A stretch of 64,000 nt of DNA from DATNPX01 sp036702975. Its GTDB lineage: Bacteria; Cyanobacteriota; Vampirovibrionia; Obscuribacterales; Obscuribacteraceae. This document shows positions 53,454-62,785 of this stretch, in pieces (the first letter of the stretch is position 1; the number at the start of each line of letters is the position of its first letter). The stretch is taken from assembly GCA_036702975.1 (NCBI GenBank), contig DATNPX010000059.1:1-64000 (forward strand), written 5' to 3'. The notes beneath the pieces were generated by a model that saw only the letters and a program-made list of their open reading frames with translations, made no database searches and was not told the DNA's origin. The translations under genes and the position numbers were made by a program.

Positions 53454-54461
53454 TTGCCAGCCCGTCCTATGTGGAAAAATTTTTTATACGGCGCCGCCCT
53501 GTCCGCAGCTGTAACAACCGCTCTGGTCTCAACACCTCAAAAAGCTTTGTCTGAGCCAATCCGGGAAGATTATCCGGAGATCGGCAAGAAGATGAACGTG
53601 CCGATATACATCTGGAAAGATCCTGCTGTCCCGGTTAAGGGAATCATTGTTGCAGTCCACGGGCTCACGTTCTACGCCTCAGCTTTTGACGATTTCGCAC
53701 GCCATATGGCGTCACAAGGATATGTTTTCTACGCGCAAGATATGCGCGGGTTTGGACGCTGGAAGACAGAGTCGAAAGACTTCCACGGCGACAACAAGGT
53801 GCACTTTTCCCAGACTAAAGACGATCTATTGCACCTCACTGACACACTCAGGCGCGAAAATCCAAACACCAAGATTTACGCTTTAGGCGAAAGCCTCGGC
53901 GCCAATTTCGCCATCTGGCTAGCCTCAAGCAAACCAGATCTGGTCGACGGCGTTATCGTCTCCGGTCCGTGCTATAAGCGCTGGTTGCATCCACGCCTGC
54001 GTTGGCCAAAAGACTTCGTCACGAGCTTTTGGCGTCCGAACAAGGAACTCAACCTTGAACCTTATATCAATCCATACTTGTCCACCGACCGTAACCTCAC
54101 TGCTGCTTGCCTGAAGGATCCGCTAATCATGCGGAAAATGAGCCCGGTCGATCTTTTCAAAACCGACATCACTAACCGCGAGACACTTCGCTACGTGTCT
54201 AATCTACCGTCTACGATGCCGATGTTAATCATCGCCGGAGACAAAGATGCCGTTTTCAAACCACAGTCGATCCCCGATCTAGTATCTATGATGGGTTGTG
54301 CAGACAAAACTTCCCTCAATATCCTTAAAAATAAGGGGCACCTGCTTCTCGAGCATCAAAGCGTTGATGCCGGAATCGCGAAACTAATTGATGGATGGTT
54401 GCGCCAACAGGGACAAGACCAGGAAATCGCCCTAGACAAAGTAAAAGCGTCAGTTCAATAG
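53454..54461 (+). CDS. Exported alpha/beta hydrolase, lysophospholipase-like (copy 2)
   Basis: A 335-residue paralogue of 37790-38806. Start: a TTG at 53454 has AGAGGA about eight bases upstream and aligns with the paralogue start; an ATG at 53469 and the frame start at 53424 are alternatives. Signal segment FLYGAALSAAVTTALVST. Catalytic set: VAVHGLTFYASAFDDFA, QDMRGFGRWK, nucleophile LGESLGANFAIW, acid AGDKDAV, His in NKGHLLLEHQ. Acts on lipid or ester bonds outside the cytoplasm. A short hypothetical gene follows after 22 bases. Confidence 0.87.
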   Translation: MPARPMWKNFLYGAALSAAVTTALVSTPQKALSEPIREDYPEIGKKMNVPIYIWKDPAVPVKGIIVAVHGLTFYASAFDDFARHMASQGYVFYAQDMRGFGRWKTESKDFHGDNKVHFSQTKDDLLHLTDTLRRENPNTKIYALGESLGANFAIWLASSKPDLVDGVIVSGPCYKRWLHPRLRWPKDFVTSFWRPNKELNLEPYINPYLSTDRNLTAACLKDPLIMRKMSPVDLFKTDITNRETLRYVSNLPSTMPMLIIAGDKDAVFKPQSIPDLVSMMGCADKTSLNILKNKGHLLLEHQSVDAGIAKLIDGWLRQQGQDQEIALDKVKASVQ

Positions 54462-54483
54462 CACTTCAGAAAGAGCACACACC

Positions 54484-54876
54484 ATGAATCATTGCTCGAT
54501 GAAACGAGAGTTCTACATGGATATCGACGATATCGTCGACGAGCTCCTCACGGCGTTAAAAGCTGGGGGCTGGACTCTCAGCAAAATGAACTATGAACTG
54601 TGTAAATTAACCGCGACCAGCAAAGAGAGAAAAGAGCATAAGGGTGAATCTTTCGAATTGACCTTCGGTCTCATAGCCATATGGCGAGACATGGAAGACC
54701 TGATCGAACTGGAGATCGTGGTCGAGGAAGCCGAACAGTCATGGACCGAAAAGGAATGCATCACGAAGTGTTCGGCTGTAATCGGTGCCATTAAAGAAGA
54801 AAAAACCTACCAGAGTCTGTACGCACAAGGTGGCGGCATGGACTTCGACAACGAAGACTTCGAAAGCAACAATTAA
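54484..54876 (+). CDS. Hypothetical acidic protein
   Basis: A 130-residue soluble protein, strongly acidic, with a winged or ferredoxin-like secondary-structure pattern: helix DIDDIVDELLTALKAGG, strands KLTATSKERK and ESFELTFGLIAIW, helix SWTEKECITKCSAVIGAIK, and a flexible Gly/Asp/Asn tail. No known family. Start could also be the ATG at 54517. Gap of 22 bases after the hydrolase gene suggests cotranscription. Confidence 0.6.
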   Translation: MNHCSMKREFYMDIDDIVDELLTALKAGGWTLSKMNYELCKLTATSKERKEHKGESFELTFGLIAIWRDMEDLIELEIVVEEAEQSWTEKECITKCSAVIGAIKEEKTYQSLYAQGGGMDFDNEDFESNN

Positions 54877-54946
54877 GACCTGCAGTGCCTGAACGGCAAG
54901 CAGTAGAATGAAGTTGTGGCCGAAACCCGAAGGTCGGAGTAAGCTT

Positions 54947-55846
54947 ATGAAAGTCTTGTTGACCAGCGGCACTGGTTATATTGGCGAATCCCTGGCTCAG
55001 GCTCTTTTGACAGCAGGACACGAAGTAGCGGCGGTCGCTCGTTCGAATGCATCAGCCGATAAGCTTCAATCGGTTGGTGTTACAGCCATCGAAGGCGACA
55101 TCAAGCGACCAGAAGCCTTGTCTGCCGAAGCAGCGAAACACGATGCAACTATTCACACGGCTTTCACCTACGAAAAAGACTGTCCGGCTGTGGAAGAAGC
55201 GCTGGCAAAAGCACTGGTCGCTAAGCTTCAGGGCACTCAAAAACACCTGATTTACACGAGCGGAGTCTGGGTGTACGGGCACGTTACCGGCTCACAAGCA
55301 ATTACCGAAGAGGCGGCTCTGGTTCCAGCACCGATAGTGGCATGGCGGCCAGCCGTGGAAGAGATTTATATAGAATCGGCGAATGCGGGAGTCAAAAGTT
55401 GTGTGATCCGCCCGGCCATGGTCTATGGTGGCACCCGCGGTATCATCGGCGACATGTTCAAACATGCACGCAAATATGGAGTCGTGCGTTATGTCGGTAC
55501 CGGAACCAACCATTGGTCACTTATACATGTACAAGATCTCGCCAATCTTTATGTCAGAGCACTGGCTCTGGCAGCACCAGGCACCGTATTTAATGGCAGT
55601 GCCGGCGAAGCGATATCGGTTCACGATGTTGCGTTAGTAGTTGCTGAAAGATCGGGAATTGCATCAAAAGTGCAATCATGGCCACTAGAGGAAGCGCAGA
55701 AATCGCTTGGGCTCTTCGCCGAAGCTCTTACACGTTCTGTCGTCGTCAGTTCGAGTAAAGCCCAAAGGGAGCTGCTGTGGACTCCCGTTGCACCAGCGCT
55801 TGCCGATGCTTATCCGCACGAACCGCAGCCAGTCGCAGCGCACTAA
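54947..55846 (+). CDS. NAD(P)-binding SDR/epimerase-like protein
   Basis: A 299-residue protein of the atypical extended SDR type. The ATG at 54947 has GGAG at good distance and gives the normal beta-alpha start MKVLLTSGTGYIGESLAQAL (G-x-x-G-x-x-G). YTSGVWVYGH provides the Ser and Tyr region, but the usual Tyr-x-x-x-Lys is not seen, so it may be an NAD(P)-binding reductase of modified mechanism. The rest matches nucleoside-diphosphate-sugar epimerases (WSLIHVQDLANLYVRAL). Substrate unknown. Confidence 0.87.
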   Translation: MKVLLTSGTGYIGESLAQALLTAGHEVAAVARSNASADKLQSVGVTAIEGDIKRPEALSAEAAKHDATIHTAFTYEKDCPAVEEALAKALVAKLQGTQKHLIYTSGVWVYGHVTGSQAITEEAALVPAPIVAWRPAVEEIYIESANAGVKSCVIRPAMVYGGTRGIIGDMFKHARKYGVVRYVGTGTNHWSLIHVQDLANLYVRALALAAPGTVFNGSAGEAISVHDVALVVAERSGIASKVQSWPLEEAQKSLGLFAEALTRSVVVSSSKAQRELLWTPVAPALADAYPHEPQPVAAH

Positions 55847-56059
55847 AATCGCGCTCGCTTAATTCATTTAGCGATTCAATCGGTTTGCCCGTTGCTCAAT
55901 TTTTGACTTTTCAGCTGGTCGCAGAACCGGTGCTGCCCGCGGTAAAACGCATCCCTGCGCTCTCTCACTGGAGTATCTGCGTCATGATTCTCGAGACGCT
56001 GCCTCTACTGTTTTTGTTGCCGGCTTTATTATCTTTTTGCAATGTTCGGGGCAGGAACA

Positions 56060-56989
56060 CTAGTACTTACTTTGCGGTGCAGCGCTCCGCATCGCAAGGT
56101 TTTGAACCTGAGGATTTGGACCGGCTGAAATACGCTCCCCTGGTTGTCTTGGCTGTCCTGGCTGTCCTGGCACTGGAAAATCCGACGGCTGCGCTTTGAC
56201 CGCTTGCTTCGTTACAGACCGTATCGCAGTAGCAACTCGGTCAAGGCTGCCAGACATCTCTTCTTCTTTCGGCTTGCACCAGAAATAGACTTCAAATTTC
56301 GGCGCATCGAGATCGACCGCAGCCAAGTAAACCTTTGGCGCGGGAGTCTTCAATACGCCTTCTGTCTCTTGAACCGTTTTCAAAATAAGTGCGCGCGCGT
56401 CTTCCAATGGAACTGACGTCGGTCCCGCCACCGTCAGATGTTGGCGCAGACCTTCGTGAGCAGTATTGATAACGATCGGGTTCGTGAATACGTCACCATT
56501 CGGCAGCACAACCAACTGCCCGCTATTGGAAACGATTCTCGTAGAGTGAATGTCTATCTGCAAAACCGTACCTTCGAAATCTTTCGTGCGAATGTAGTCG
56601 CCTATTTTGAAGGGCTTTTGCCAGAGTAATAGCAGTCCGGCAAAGAAGTTCTGCAAAATATCCTTGAAGGCAAAACCAACCGCCACAGAGGTAATGCCCA
56701 ACCCGGCGATGAGATGCGATGCCTTAAATGAAGGAATAATGATAGTCGCCGCAATCAACAAACCAAAAACTGTGGTCGCCACTGAAGAGAGACTGCCAAG
56801 AGCCTGGCATAGCGTCATGTCGAGCCGAGCACGAACACCAACAGCAACGACGATGCGTCGAACCACATCGGCGAGTTTAGTGAAGACATAAAAGACCGCA
56901 GTACCAATCAAGATGTTCGGAAGCAGTTTGAAAAAACCGTCGCACATCTCAATGATAGTCTTCAACGTTAATGAAATCGCGTGCTCCAC
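56060..56989 (-). CDS. Small-conductance mechanosensitive channel (MscS family)
   Basis: A 309-residue membrane protein with N-terminal helices (FKLLPNILIGTAVFYVFTKLA, LSSVATTVFGLLIAATIIIP), the pore helix HLIAGLGITSVAVGFAFKDI, LQNFFAGLLLLWQKPFKIGD and the beta domain VLQIDIHSTRIVSNSGQLVV, PNGDVFTNPI, all typical of MscS. It opens under membrane tension to release solutes during hypo-osmotic shock. The C-terminus is Pro/Gly-rich. Confidence 0.93.
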   Translation of the reverse strand: MEHAISLTLKTIIEMCDGFFKLLPNILIGTAVFYVFTKLADVVRRIVVAVGVRARLDMTLCQALGSLSSVATTVFGLLIAATIIIPSFKASHLIAGLGITSVAVGFAFKDILQNFFAGLLLLWQKPFKIGDYIRTKDFEGTVLQIDIHSTRIVSNSGQLVVLPNGDVFTNPIVINTAHEGLRQHLTVAGPTSVPLEDARALILKTVQETEGVLKTPAPKVYLAAVDLDAPKFEVYFWCKPKEEEMSGSLDRVATAIRSVTKQAVKAQPSDFPVPGQPGQPRQPGERISAGPNPQVQNLAMRSAAPQSKY

Positions 56990-57105
56990 GTCAGTACCTC
57001 TTGTGATAAAGATTCGCTCTTGATCACGATGCCGAAATTCAAGTCAAAGAAGTTCCGACATTAAGAGGACTTACGAAACGGAGCCCAAAATAAACTCAGA
57101 TCACA

Positions 57106-57450
57106 TTAAGCGCAAGCGCGGGGAGAAAGGCTACCAGCAGCACCAAGAACCTTTCGCAATGACTGCAGCGTGCTCTCTGTTTCAGGATGTTCGCTGCCGA
57201 GCGTTCGCTGTTTCAGTTCAAGCAGAGCGCGATAAAGTGATGCGCTGTTTTGAAAATCACCTTTGCTCAAATGGAAAGCAGCCATCTCATCGACTTTTTT
57301 ACAGAGTCGCTGATCGACCTCATCCCTCGCTCTGGCAGAGAACAAAGCGTCCTTCAACATCGTCGACGCTTTTGCGTACTGATGCCGAGAAACGGCTTCA
57401 GCAACAGCTGTTTCAAACCCAGACCAGGAGGATGATTTTGTCATACGCAA
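57106..57450 (-). CDS. Small TPR-like protein
   Basis: A 114-residue soluble protein with two to three TPR-like helical pairs (FETAVAEAVSRHQYAKASTM and DFQNSASLYRALLELKQRTL followed by GSEHPETESTLQSLRKV). The last motif, GSEHPET, is the kinesin-light-chain type repeat seen also in the TPR-caspase at 39905. TTG at 57450 with GGAG six bases upstream or ATG at 57444. Function unknown; probably a protein-protein contact module. Confidence 0.65.
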   Translation of the reverse strand: MRMTKSSSWSGFETAVAEAVSRHQYAKASTMLKDALFSARARDEVDQRLCKKVDEMAAFHLSKGDFQNSASLYRALLELKQRTLGSEHPETESTLQSLRKVLGAAGSLSPRACA

Positions 57451-57973
57451 CTCTAGCTCCGTAAAAAATTTACCGTGCCGCAGACGAACTATTTAATTTG
57501 TTCGTATTTAAAAGGTATCCAGCGCGAAAGGAGAAACGCCACACGCTCCAACGCAACTGACATCAGTATGAGTCCTTACCCAAAAAATGGCGATCTTTAA
57601 TTGCGTGGAGTTCATATGATTTTACAAGGTTGCATATACGCAAAACACTAATAGCACTATGCTCTCGCGCCAGAGCCACAGTGCATCAGCCTTTACTAAG
57701 GCAATCGCTATACACAATCGATCTTTGCAAAGCGAACACTGTCGACAAGTGCTACAACGCACATCCTCAGCTCTCACGAAGGTCAAAACGGCTCGCACTT
57801 ATGAAGCAAATTAAAGAAATAAATCGGTTCAATTGAGATTTCCCGCGGAACAAACGGCGCCGGTTCGGGGTCCATCCGGGCTGAGCATAAGCTTGGTGCC
57901 CTGAGGAATTTCAAGCAGTCTGGTCTGTTCTGTTTTTAAATGTAGGTATGCGGCAAATGCCGCGGGAGAAGAG
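57451..57973. other. Intergenic region, no gene recognised
   Basis: A plus frame at 57630-57836 has no ribosome binding site or family and its composition is irregular; rejected. An AAGGAG at ~57530 is followed by no sensible frame. The right end holds the ribosome binding site of the GT4 gene (GGGAGAAGAG). No strong hairpin or consensus promoter was found. Confidence 0.5.
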
Positions 57974-59062
57974 ATGAGAATCGCGCAAGTAGCAACGAAT
58001 GTAGAGAGTGTGCCTCCAGAAGGATATGGCGGCACCGAACTTGTAGTGCATCTGTTAACGGAAGAACTCATTCGGCGCGGTCACGATGTAACGCTTTTTG
58101 CCACCGCAAACTCAAAAACAAGCGCGCGATTGATCCCAACTGTTTCACATCCTCTCAGAACAGATCCCAACAGCAAACCGACGCAATGGTCTGCTTATGA
58201 TATGAAGACTTGCCTGAAGCTGACAGATCGCCAAGATGAATTTGACATCGTGCACAATCACTTGGGTTATCACGCATTTCCATTTTTAGATAATATCCGT
58301 CCGGCTGTACTATCTACAAACCACAACCCGGTCAAAGATTACTGCAAAGACATTTATCTCGCCTACAAATATCTGCCGTTTGTCTCCATCAGTGATGCCT
58401 ATCGCTCGCTAAATTACCCGAACGACTTGAACTACGTGGCAACCGTATACAACGGAATAGAAACAAGAGACTTCAAATCTGCACCGGAGAATGAGCGCAA
58501 TTACTTGCTCTTCATCGGAAGGCTAGGCAAAGACAAAGGTACAGCTGAGGCAATTGACATAGCTAAAGCCCTAGACCTACCTCTTAAACTAGCAGGAAAG
58601 ATCGATGACGCTGACCGCGCTTATTTCAATGTGCACGTAAAACCTAGACTTGATGCCTATCCGAAAGCAGAATATGTGGGTGAAGTAAACGCAGAACAGA
58701 AACGCGAACTCTACGCCAGAGCACTAGCCGTGGTGTATCCAATCAATTTTGACGAGCCGTTTGGTCTAGTAATGGTGGAAGCTCTTGCTTCAGGAACGCC
58801 CGTAATGGCGATGGAACGCGGCTCTGTTAGCGAGATCCTGGTTGACAAGAAAACAGCCATTGTCGCAAGAAGCGTAACAGAGCTGATTAGCCGTTTTCCA
58901 GAGATTGCAGGCATAAACCGTACCGACTGCATCGAGCATGTAAATCGCCTATTCACAGTGAAGCATATGGTTGACGGTTACGAAAAAGTCTACGAAGAAC
59001 TCATAGCGAAGAAAAGGTCAGGGCGATTGATTGCCTCACCAATTGGCGTTCTTCTGTCCTAA
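57974..59062 (+). CDS. GT4-family glycosyltransferase
   Basis: A 362-residue retaining glycosyltransferase of the GT-B/GT4 type. N-terminal VPPEGYGGTELVVHLLTEEL (acceptor and Gly-rich loop), middle LLFIGRLGKDKGTAEAIDIA, and C-terminal E-x7-E signature in DEPFGLVMVEALASGTPVMA. Good ribosome binding site. It transfers a sugar from a nucleotide donor to a lipid or saccharide; target unknown. It stands before a GlsB-like membrane gene and, at 2.3 kb, a GT20 enzyme. Confidence 0.93.
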   Translation: MRIAQVATNVESVPPEGYGGTELVVHLLTEELIRRGHDVTLFATANSKTSARLIPTVSHPLRTDPNSKPTQWSAYDMKTCLKLTDRQDEFDIVHNHLGYHAFPFLDNIRPAVLSTNHNPVKDYCKDIYLAYKYLPFVSISDAYRSLNYPNDLNYVATVYNGIETRDFKSAPENERNYLLFIGRLGKDKGTAEAIDIAKALDLPLKLAGKIDDADRAYFNVHVKPRLDAYPKAEYVGEVNAEQKRELYARALAVVYPINFDEPFGLVMVEALASGTPVMAMERGSVSEILVDKKTAIVARSVTELISRFPEIAGINRTDCIEHVNRLFTVKHMVDGYEKVYEELIAKKRSGRLIASPIGVLLS

Positions 59063-59129
59063 AGTTTGGGAACAATTACAAATCTCTGTCGTTCATAAGT
59101 GACGTTGAACGATACAGAGGTAATTTAAA

Positions 59130-59390
59130 ATGAGTATTTTGGGTTTCATTTGCTTTCTAATTGTGGCGGCAATCTGTGCTTGGATTGGTGAGCTTCTTGT
59201 TCCGGGCGCAATACCTGGCGGTTTTCTCGTCTCGGCGGTAGTTGGTATCATCGGGGCCTGGATTGGTGGCAACTTATTTGGCAGCTTCGGTCCACATCTT
59301 GCAGGCATAGCATTGTTACCGGCAATTCTTGGCTCGGCCGTATTCATCTTCTGCCTAGCTTTAATTTCGAGGGCGTTCGCCCGAGCATAG
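59130..59390 (+). CDS. GlsB/YeaQ/YmgE-family small membrane protein
   Basis: An 86-residue protein with three hydrophobic helices and the Gly-rich pattern of the transglycosylase-associated (GlsB/YmgE) family: CAWIGELLVPGAIPGGFLVS, VVGIIGAWIGGNLFGSFGP. Typical members are stress-induced inner-membrane proteins of unknown activity. Its length agrees with the family. Confidence 0.87.
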   Translation: MSILGFICFLIVAAICAWIGELLVPGAIPGGFLVSAVVGIIGAWIGGNLFGSFGPHLAGIALLPAILGSAVFIFCLALISRAFARA

Positions 59391-59614
59391 AGTGTTAGTC
59401 GCGAATATGAGTAAAACGGGCATAAAAACGGCTTAAACGGACTTACACCGTCCTGATAGCGCTAACGCAGGGAATCGCTCAATGCGGTTGCCTGTGTTTT
59501 CGTGGTCATCCTCTACTGTTGGAACATTCAGCTTTATTAGTGCGCCTCATAGAAATTAGAGTTTAAGATCTTGAAAAACGCGAGAAACACAGACACGACG
59601 AAGAGGTCATGGTC

Positions 59615-59836
59615 ATGGGCATGGCGATAGAATTCACAAACCCTAAGTTTGCCTTCTCTTCGATGGAAGATGGTTTAGTTGATGTTGTCGTAATGAATTT
59701 GATTTTGTTCAAAGTATCAGAAGACAAAAGACGCGAGCAGATTGAAAAATCATTGAAAGCCTGGGCAGGAATTAAACATTTGCATAATCCTAATCAGGAC
59801 GGAGCCGAATCCGACCTTGGTTGCTCGCGAAACTGA
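59615..59836 (+). CDS. Small hypothetical protein
   Basis: A 73-residue frame from the ATG at 59615 (GAAGAGG about 8 bases upstream; an in-frame ATG at 59609 is too close). It has a hydrophobic segment (GLVDVVVMNLILFKVS) and a basic helix (EDKRREQIEKSLKAWAGIKH). Unknown family; moderate doubt that it is translated. Confidence 0.4.
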   Translation: MGMAIEFTNPKFAFSSMEDGLVDVVVMNLILFKVSEDKRREQIEKSLKAWAGIKHLHNPNQDGAESDLGCSRN

Positions 59837-59984
59837 CAACACTTACACAAAAATTTCACATAATACTCTGGATTCGGACAAAGGCAGAAACCCGAAAAGC
59901 CAGAGCCTAGGCTAGATTGCGGGGAGGAACTTAGCAAACCATAGGGCGTCTGCTTTATTAGAGACAAAAAGAACAACTTTAGCA

Positions 59985-60006
59985 TTATGAGAGGCCGCTC
60001 TCATAA
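59985..60006. promoter_or_regulatory. Perfect inverted repeat upstream of the 60032 gene
   Basis: TTATGAGAG-GCCG-CTCTCATAA, nine perfect pairs with a four-base loop, 25 bases before the ATG and just left of the GAGGGA ribosome site. As DNA it could be an operator, as RNA a hairpin next to the ribosome site. Confidence 0.5.
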
Positions 60007-60031
60007 ACCGGAAACAAATTGAGGGAACACT

Positions 60032-61198
60032 ATGTGGAAGTTATTTGATTGGTTTACTAATAAGTTTGAGAAGCTCGATCCGAACGACCAACACAATGGT
60101 TTAAATCATCTTAGTCAGATAAATAGCCGTAGGGGCACTGGCACCACAGGTAGTGCGTGTTGTACAGCGAGCAATGAATTAGAACAATTGACAACCAACG
60201 AACTGCAAAGAGCAAACCGTCCGAAGCCGAGACCAGATGCCGAGACCCGAAAGGACGGAATGGCATATTGGCGCATGAACACGCGAAGAGAACAACCTTC
60301 TGATTCCCTCATAAAATCTCGAATGACCCAATCTGGGCAGTGGCATGCATTTCCAGCAGCCGGGTCTAACGGTTCGCGAGCCGCACAACTATTTACTCCA
60401 ACTGTCAGCGAGAGTCTCGAAAGTTTGCGGTCCTCAATCAATGAAAGCTCACGATCGAGCCTGAACAGAAGCTATATTCACAAAGGACAGGCGGCACTCG
60501 AAATGCGTCGACTCGGATACGGTACCGGTAATTACACCGCTCAGCCGATAGACATGGCAAACTACCCACACTATGAAGGCAGCTGGGAGCCAGCTCATCT
60601 TGACGAGAATGGAATTGTCACCACAGACGATACTGACAAAACTGCATCGAGCTCATTCTCTGCCGAGCCAGCACCCACCCCTTCTTTCTTTAACGAAAAC
60701 CAGGTGCCAAGTGAGTTGGTCGAATCTTTGAAATCGGTCGAATCGTCACCGCAGTGCGACGCGTTGTTCGAGCAGTCAGCTCAAACTTACGCACAAACTC
60801 AGCCTCAACTGCAAGAAATCAACGAACAAGATTTTAATTATCCTCAGTTGAAAGATTCGCTGGCTGAACAATCGACCACAATAGATAGCTTTCCATCACT
60901 GCAAATGTCAGAGATTCAGATCGCTGTCGCAGACCACCCTGACACAACTTCAGATGTTCTGTTTCAGCTGGCGCAAGATACCAATCCTGATGTCAGATTC
61001 GCCATTGCTGAAAATCACAAGGCTGACATTGAAATACTGCAGCTGTTGAGCCAAGATGACAATCCGTTTGTTGCAGCTCGTGCCAGAAAAACATTGCGCA
61101 GACTCCAAAACGGGCAATGTATGCAAGGTAATTTCGGTTCCTTCGAGCAGCGTCTTCGCAAAGCAAACGTAGAGAGAAAAATAAAAACTGCGAATTAA
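60032..61198 (+). CDS. Protein with C-terminal LRV/HEAT-like repeats
   Basis: A 388-residue soluble protein. The first ~280 residues are low complexity (Ser, Asn, Thr, Gln) with little predicted structure. Residues ~285-365 are two to three leucine-rich-variant/HEAT-like helical repeats: EIQIAVADHPDTTSDVLFQL, PDVRFAIAENHKADIEILQL, PFVAARARKTLRRLQ. The pattern V-x-x-x-I-A-x-N/H-P/K is that of LRV repeats. GAGGGA at good distance from ATG. Perhaps a scaffold; function unknown. Confidence 0.75.
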   Translation: MWKLFDWFTNKFEKLDPNDQHNGLNHLSQINSRRGTGTTGSACCTASNELEQLTTNELQRANRPKPRPDAETRKDGMAYWRMNTRREQPSDSLIKSRMTQSGQWHAFPAAGSNGSRAAQLFTPTVSESLESLRSSINESSRSSLNRSYIHKGQAALEMRRLGYGTGNYTAQPIDMANYPHYEGSWEPAHLDENGIVTTDDTDKTASSSFSAEPAPTPSFFNENQVPSELVESLKSVESSPQCDALFEQSAQTYAQTQPQLQEINEQDFNYPQLKDSLAEQSTTIDSFPSLQMSEIQIAVADHPDTTSDVLFQLAQDTNPDVRFAIAENHKADIEILQLLSQDDNPFVAARARKTLRRLQNGQCMQGNFGSFEQRLRKANVERKIKTAN

Positions 61199-61320
61199 TT
61201 TAGGTGGAATGTTTCCACTTGAGCAACTAATTTTACGGAACCTTGACGAAAACGTCACGTCCTACACCGTACCTGGCAGTACGCGGTACTGACTGGCTTT
61301 ACTCCTCTCAAGGTATCAAT

Positions 61321-62781
61321 ATGGACGTAATTTCGTACCGAGGCCCCGGTGTCGCTGGTGGTGTCTCATCCGGTCTTGCCAATGCCTGGATGTCTCAACG
61401 CATAGCAGAAACATACTGGTGGTTTCTTTCCAATGAGTCGCTCTCAAACCTCGGGCTGAACGCTAAGGAACCACGATTCTTAACGCAGCTGAGTGCATCA
61501 ACCGTGAAGGGGCATTATCACTTTTGCAATAACTTCATCTGGCCGTTGATGCACGACCTTCCCCAATACGCGACCTTCAACGAAGATGAGTTTGCGCACT
61601 ACAAGCACTTTAATCGCATATTTGGACAATTCATTGCATACGAACAACGCATATCCAAAAAGTATTTTGTTAACGACTATCAGCTAGCGCTTCTGCCACA
61701 ATACCTCAACCCGGAAGGTGGCCGCGTCTCACTGTTTTGGCATATCCCTTGGCCAAAAACAGTCGCCGAAGAGCATGTTCCGGTTCTGCGTGAGTTAGCG
61801 ATTGGCATGCTCAACAGTCGAGTTCTCGGTTTCCATACGCAAGAATATTCTGACAATTTCATGACCTTTGTGCGCGAGCACATGCCACATGCAAGAACTA
61901 AACAATCCACACAACGCATATATCAATCAAAAACGGCAGGCAAAGAAGAGTGGCTTGAATCCTTTGGACTCAGCTCTTACATTACGCGTCCACTGCGATA
62001 CGACAAGCCAGGTGATATATCTTTGATGACTCAACTGATCGTCGCACCATTGGGAATATCTCAAGATCAGTGGCACACACTGGCGGCTGGTGAGCCAGAT
62101 GCTCAAGTTAGGGCACTGATCAACAAAGCAGCAGGACGCCATCTCGTCTTGTCAGTCGATCGTGCTGACTATACAAAAGCTGTCTACGATCGCATGCGCA
62201 TCATCGACCGATTCCTTTCGGAACATCCGTCCTGGCATGGTCGAATCTCGTTCATGCAGATTTGCGGACGCAGCCGCACCGGCTTGCAGGCATTCGATCG
62301 CTACTGGGATGATTGTCAGCGCATGGCACTCACGGTGAATGAACGTTGGCGTACAGAAGACTGGCAACCGATTGAGTGGATACAAGATCCGTTGCCCGCT
62401 AAATCACTGGCTGTTCTTTACAAGCATGCAAATACCATGCTTGTGAATCCTGTCCGCGATGGACTAAATCTAACGGCGAAGGAGTTTGTCGCCTGCCAGC
62501 ACGACGACGCCGGTGTGCTCCTCCTTTCACCCGGCGCCGGAGCCTGGCATGAACTTGGAGACTATGCCCTGCCTGCATCACCCTCGGCACCACATGAAAC
62601 CGTTGATTCGCTGGCTAGAGCAGTAGTTATGCCACCGACTGAAAGACGATGGAGAAACTACCAACTGAAGCGGACACTGCGCACCAATCCATTACAAAAA
62701 TGGTGGCGTGCACTGAATGCAGTACCGCAATTTGCAGCGGAGGAAGTCGCCACGCTTGAGGGCGAAGCGATCTCGGCATAA
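61321..62781 (+). CDS. otsA: GT20 glycosyltransferase, trehalose-6-phosphate synthase-like
   Basis: A 486-residue GT20-family enzyme that joins glucose from UDP- or GDP-glucose to glucose-6-phosphate or a similar acceptor. Seen: VISYRGPGVAGGVSSGLANA (donor-site Arg and Gly-Gly loop), VSLFWHIPWP, SVDRADYTKAVYDRM (Arg and Lys contacting phosphate), NPVRDGLNLTAKEFVA (Asp and Glu of the donor site). All key residues are present. The frame is open to 61243; the ATG at 61321, after AAGG, fits the family start. No otsB phosphatase is adjacent. A glucosylglycerol-phosphate synthase role cannot be ruled out; the symbol is tentative. Confidence 0.85.
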   Translation: MDVISYRGPGVAGGVSSGLANAWMSQRIAETYWWFLSNESLSNLGLNAKEPRFLTQLSASTVKGHYHFCNNFIWPLMHDLPQYATFNEDEFAHYKHFNRIFGQFIAYEQRISKKYFVNDYQLALLPQYLNPEGGRVSLFWHIPWPKTVAEEHVPVLRELAIGMLNSRVLGFHTQEYSDNFMTFVREHMPHARTKQSTQRIYQSKTAGKEEWLESFGLSSYITRPLRYDKPGDISLMTQLIVAPLGISQDQWHTLAAGEPDAQVRALINKAAGRHLVLSVDRADYTKAVYDRMRIIDRFLSEHPSWHGRISFMQICGRSRTGLQAFDRYWDDCQRMALTVNERWRTEDWQPIEWIQDPLPAKSLAVLYKHANTMLVNPVRDGLNLTAKEFVACQHDDAGVLLLSPGAGAWHELGDYALPASPSAPHETVDSLARAVVMPPTERRWRNYQLKRTLRTNPLQKWWRALNAVPQFAAEEVATLEGEAISA

Positions 62782-62785
62782 CCAA

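Noticed and set aside
57630..57836. 68-codon plus frame
   Set aside because: No ribosome site, no domain, irregular composition.
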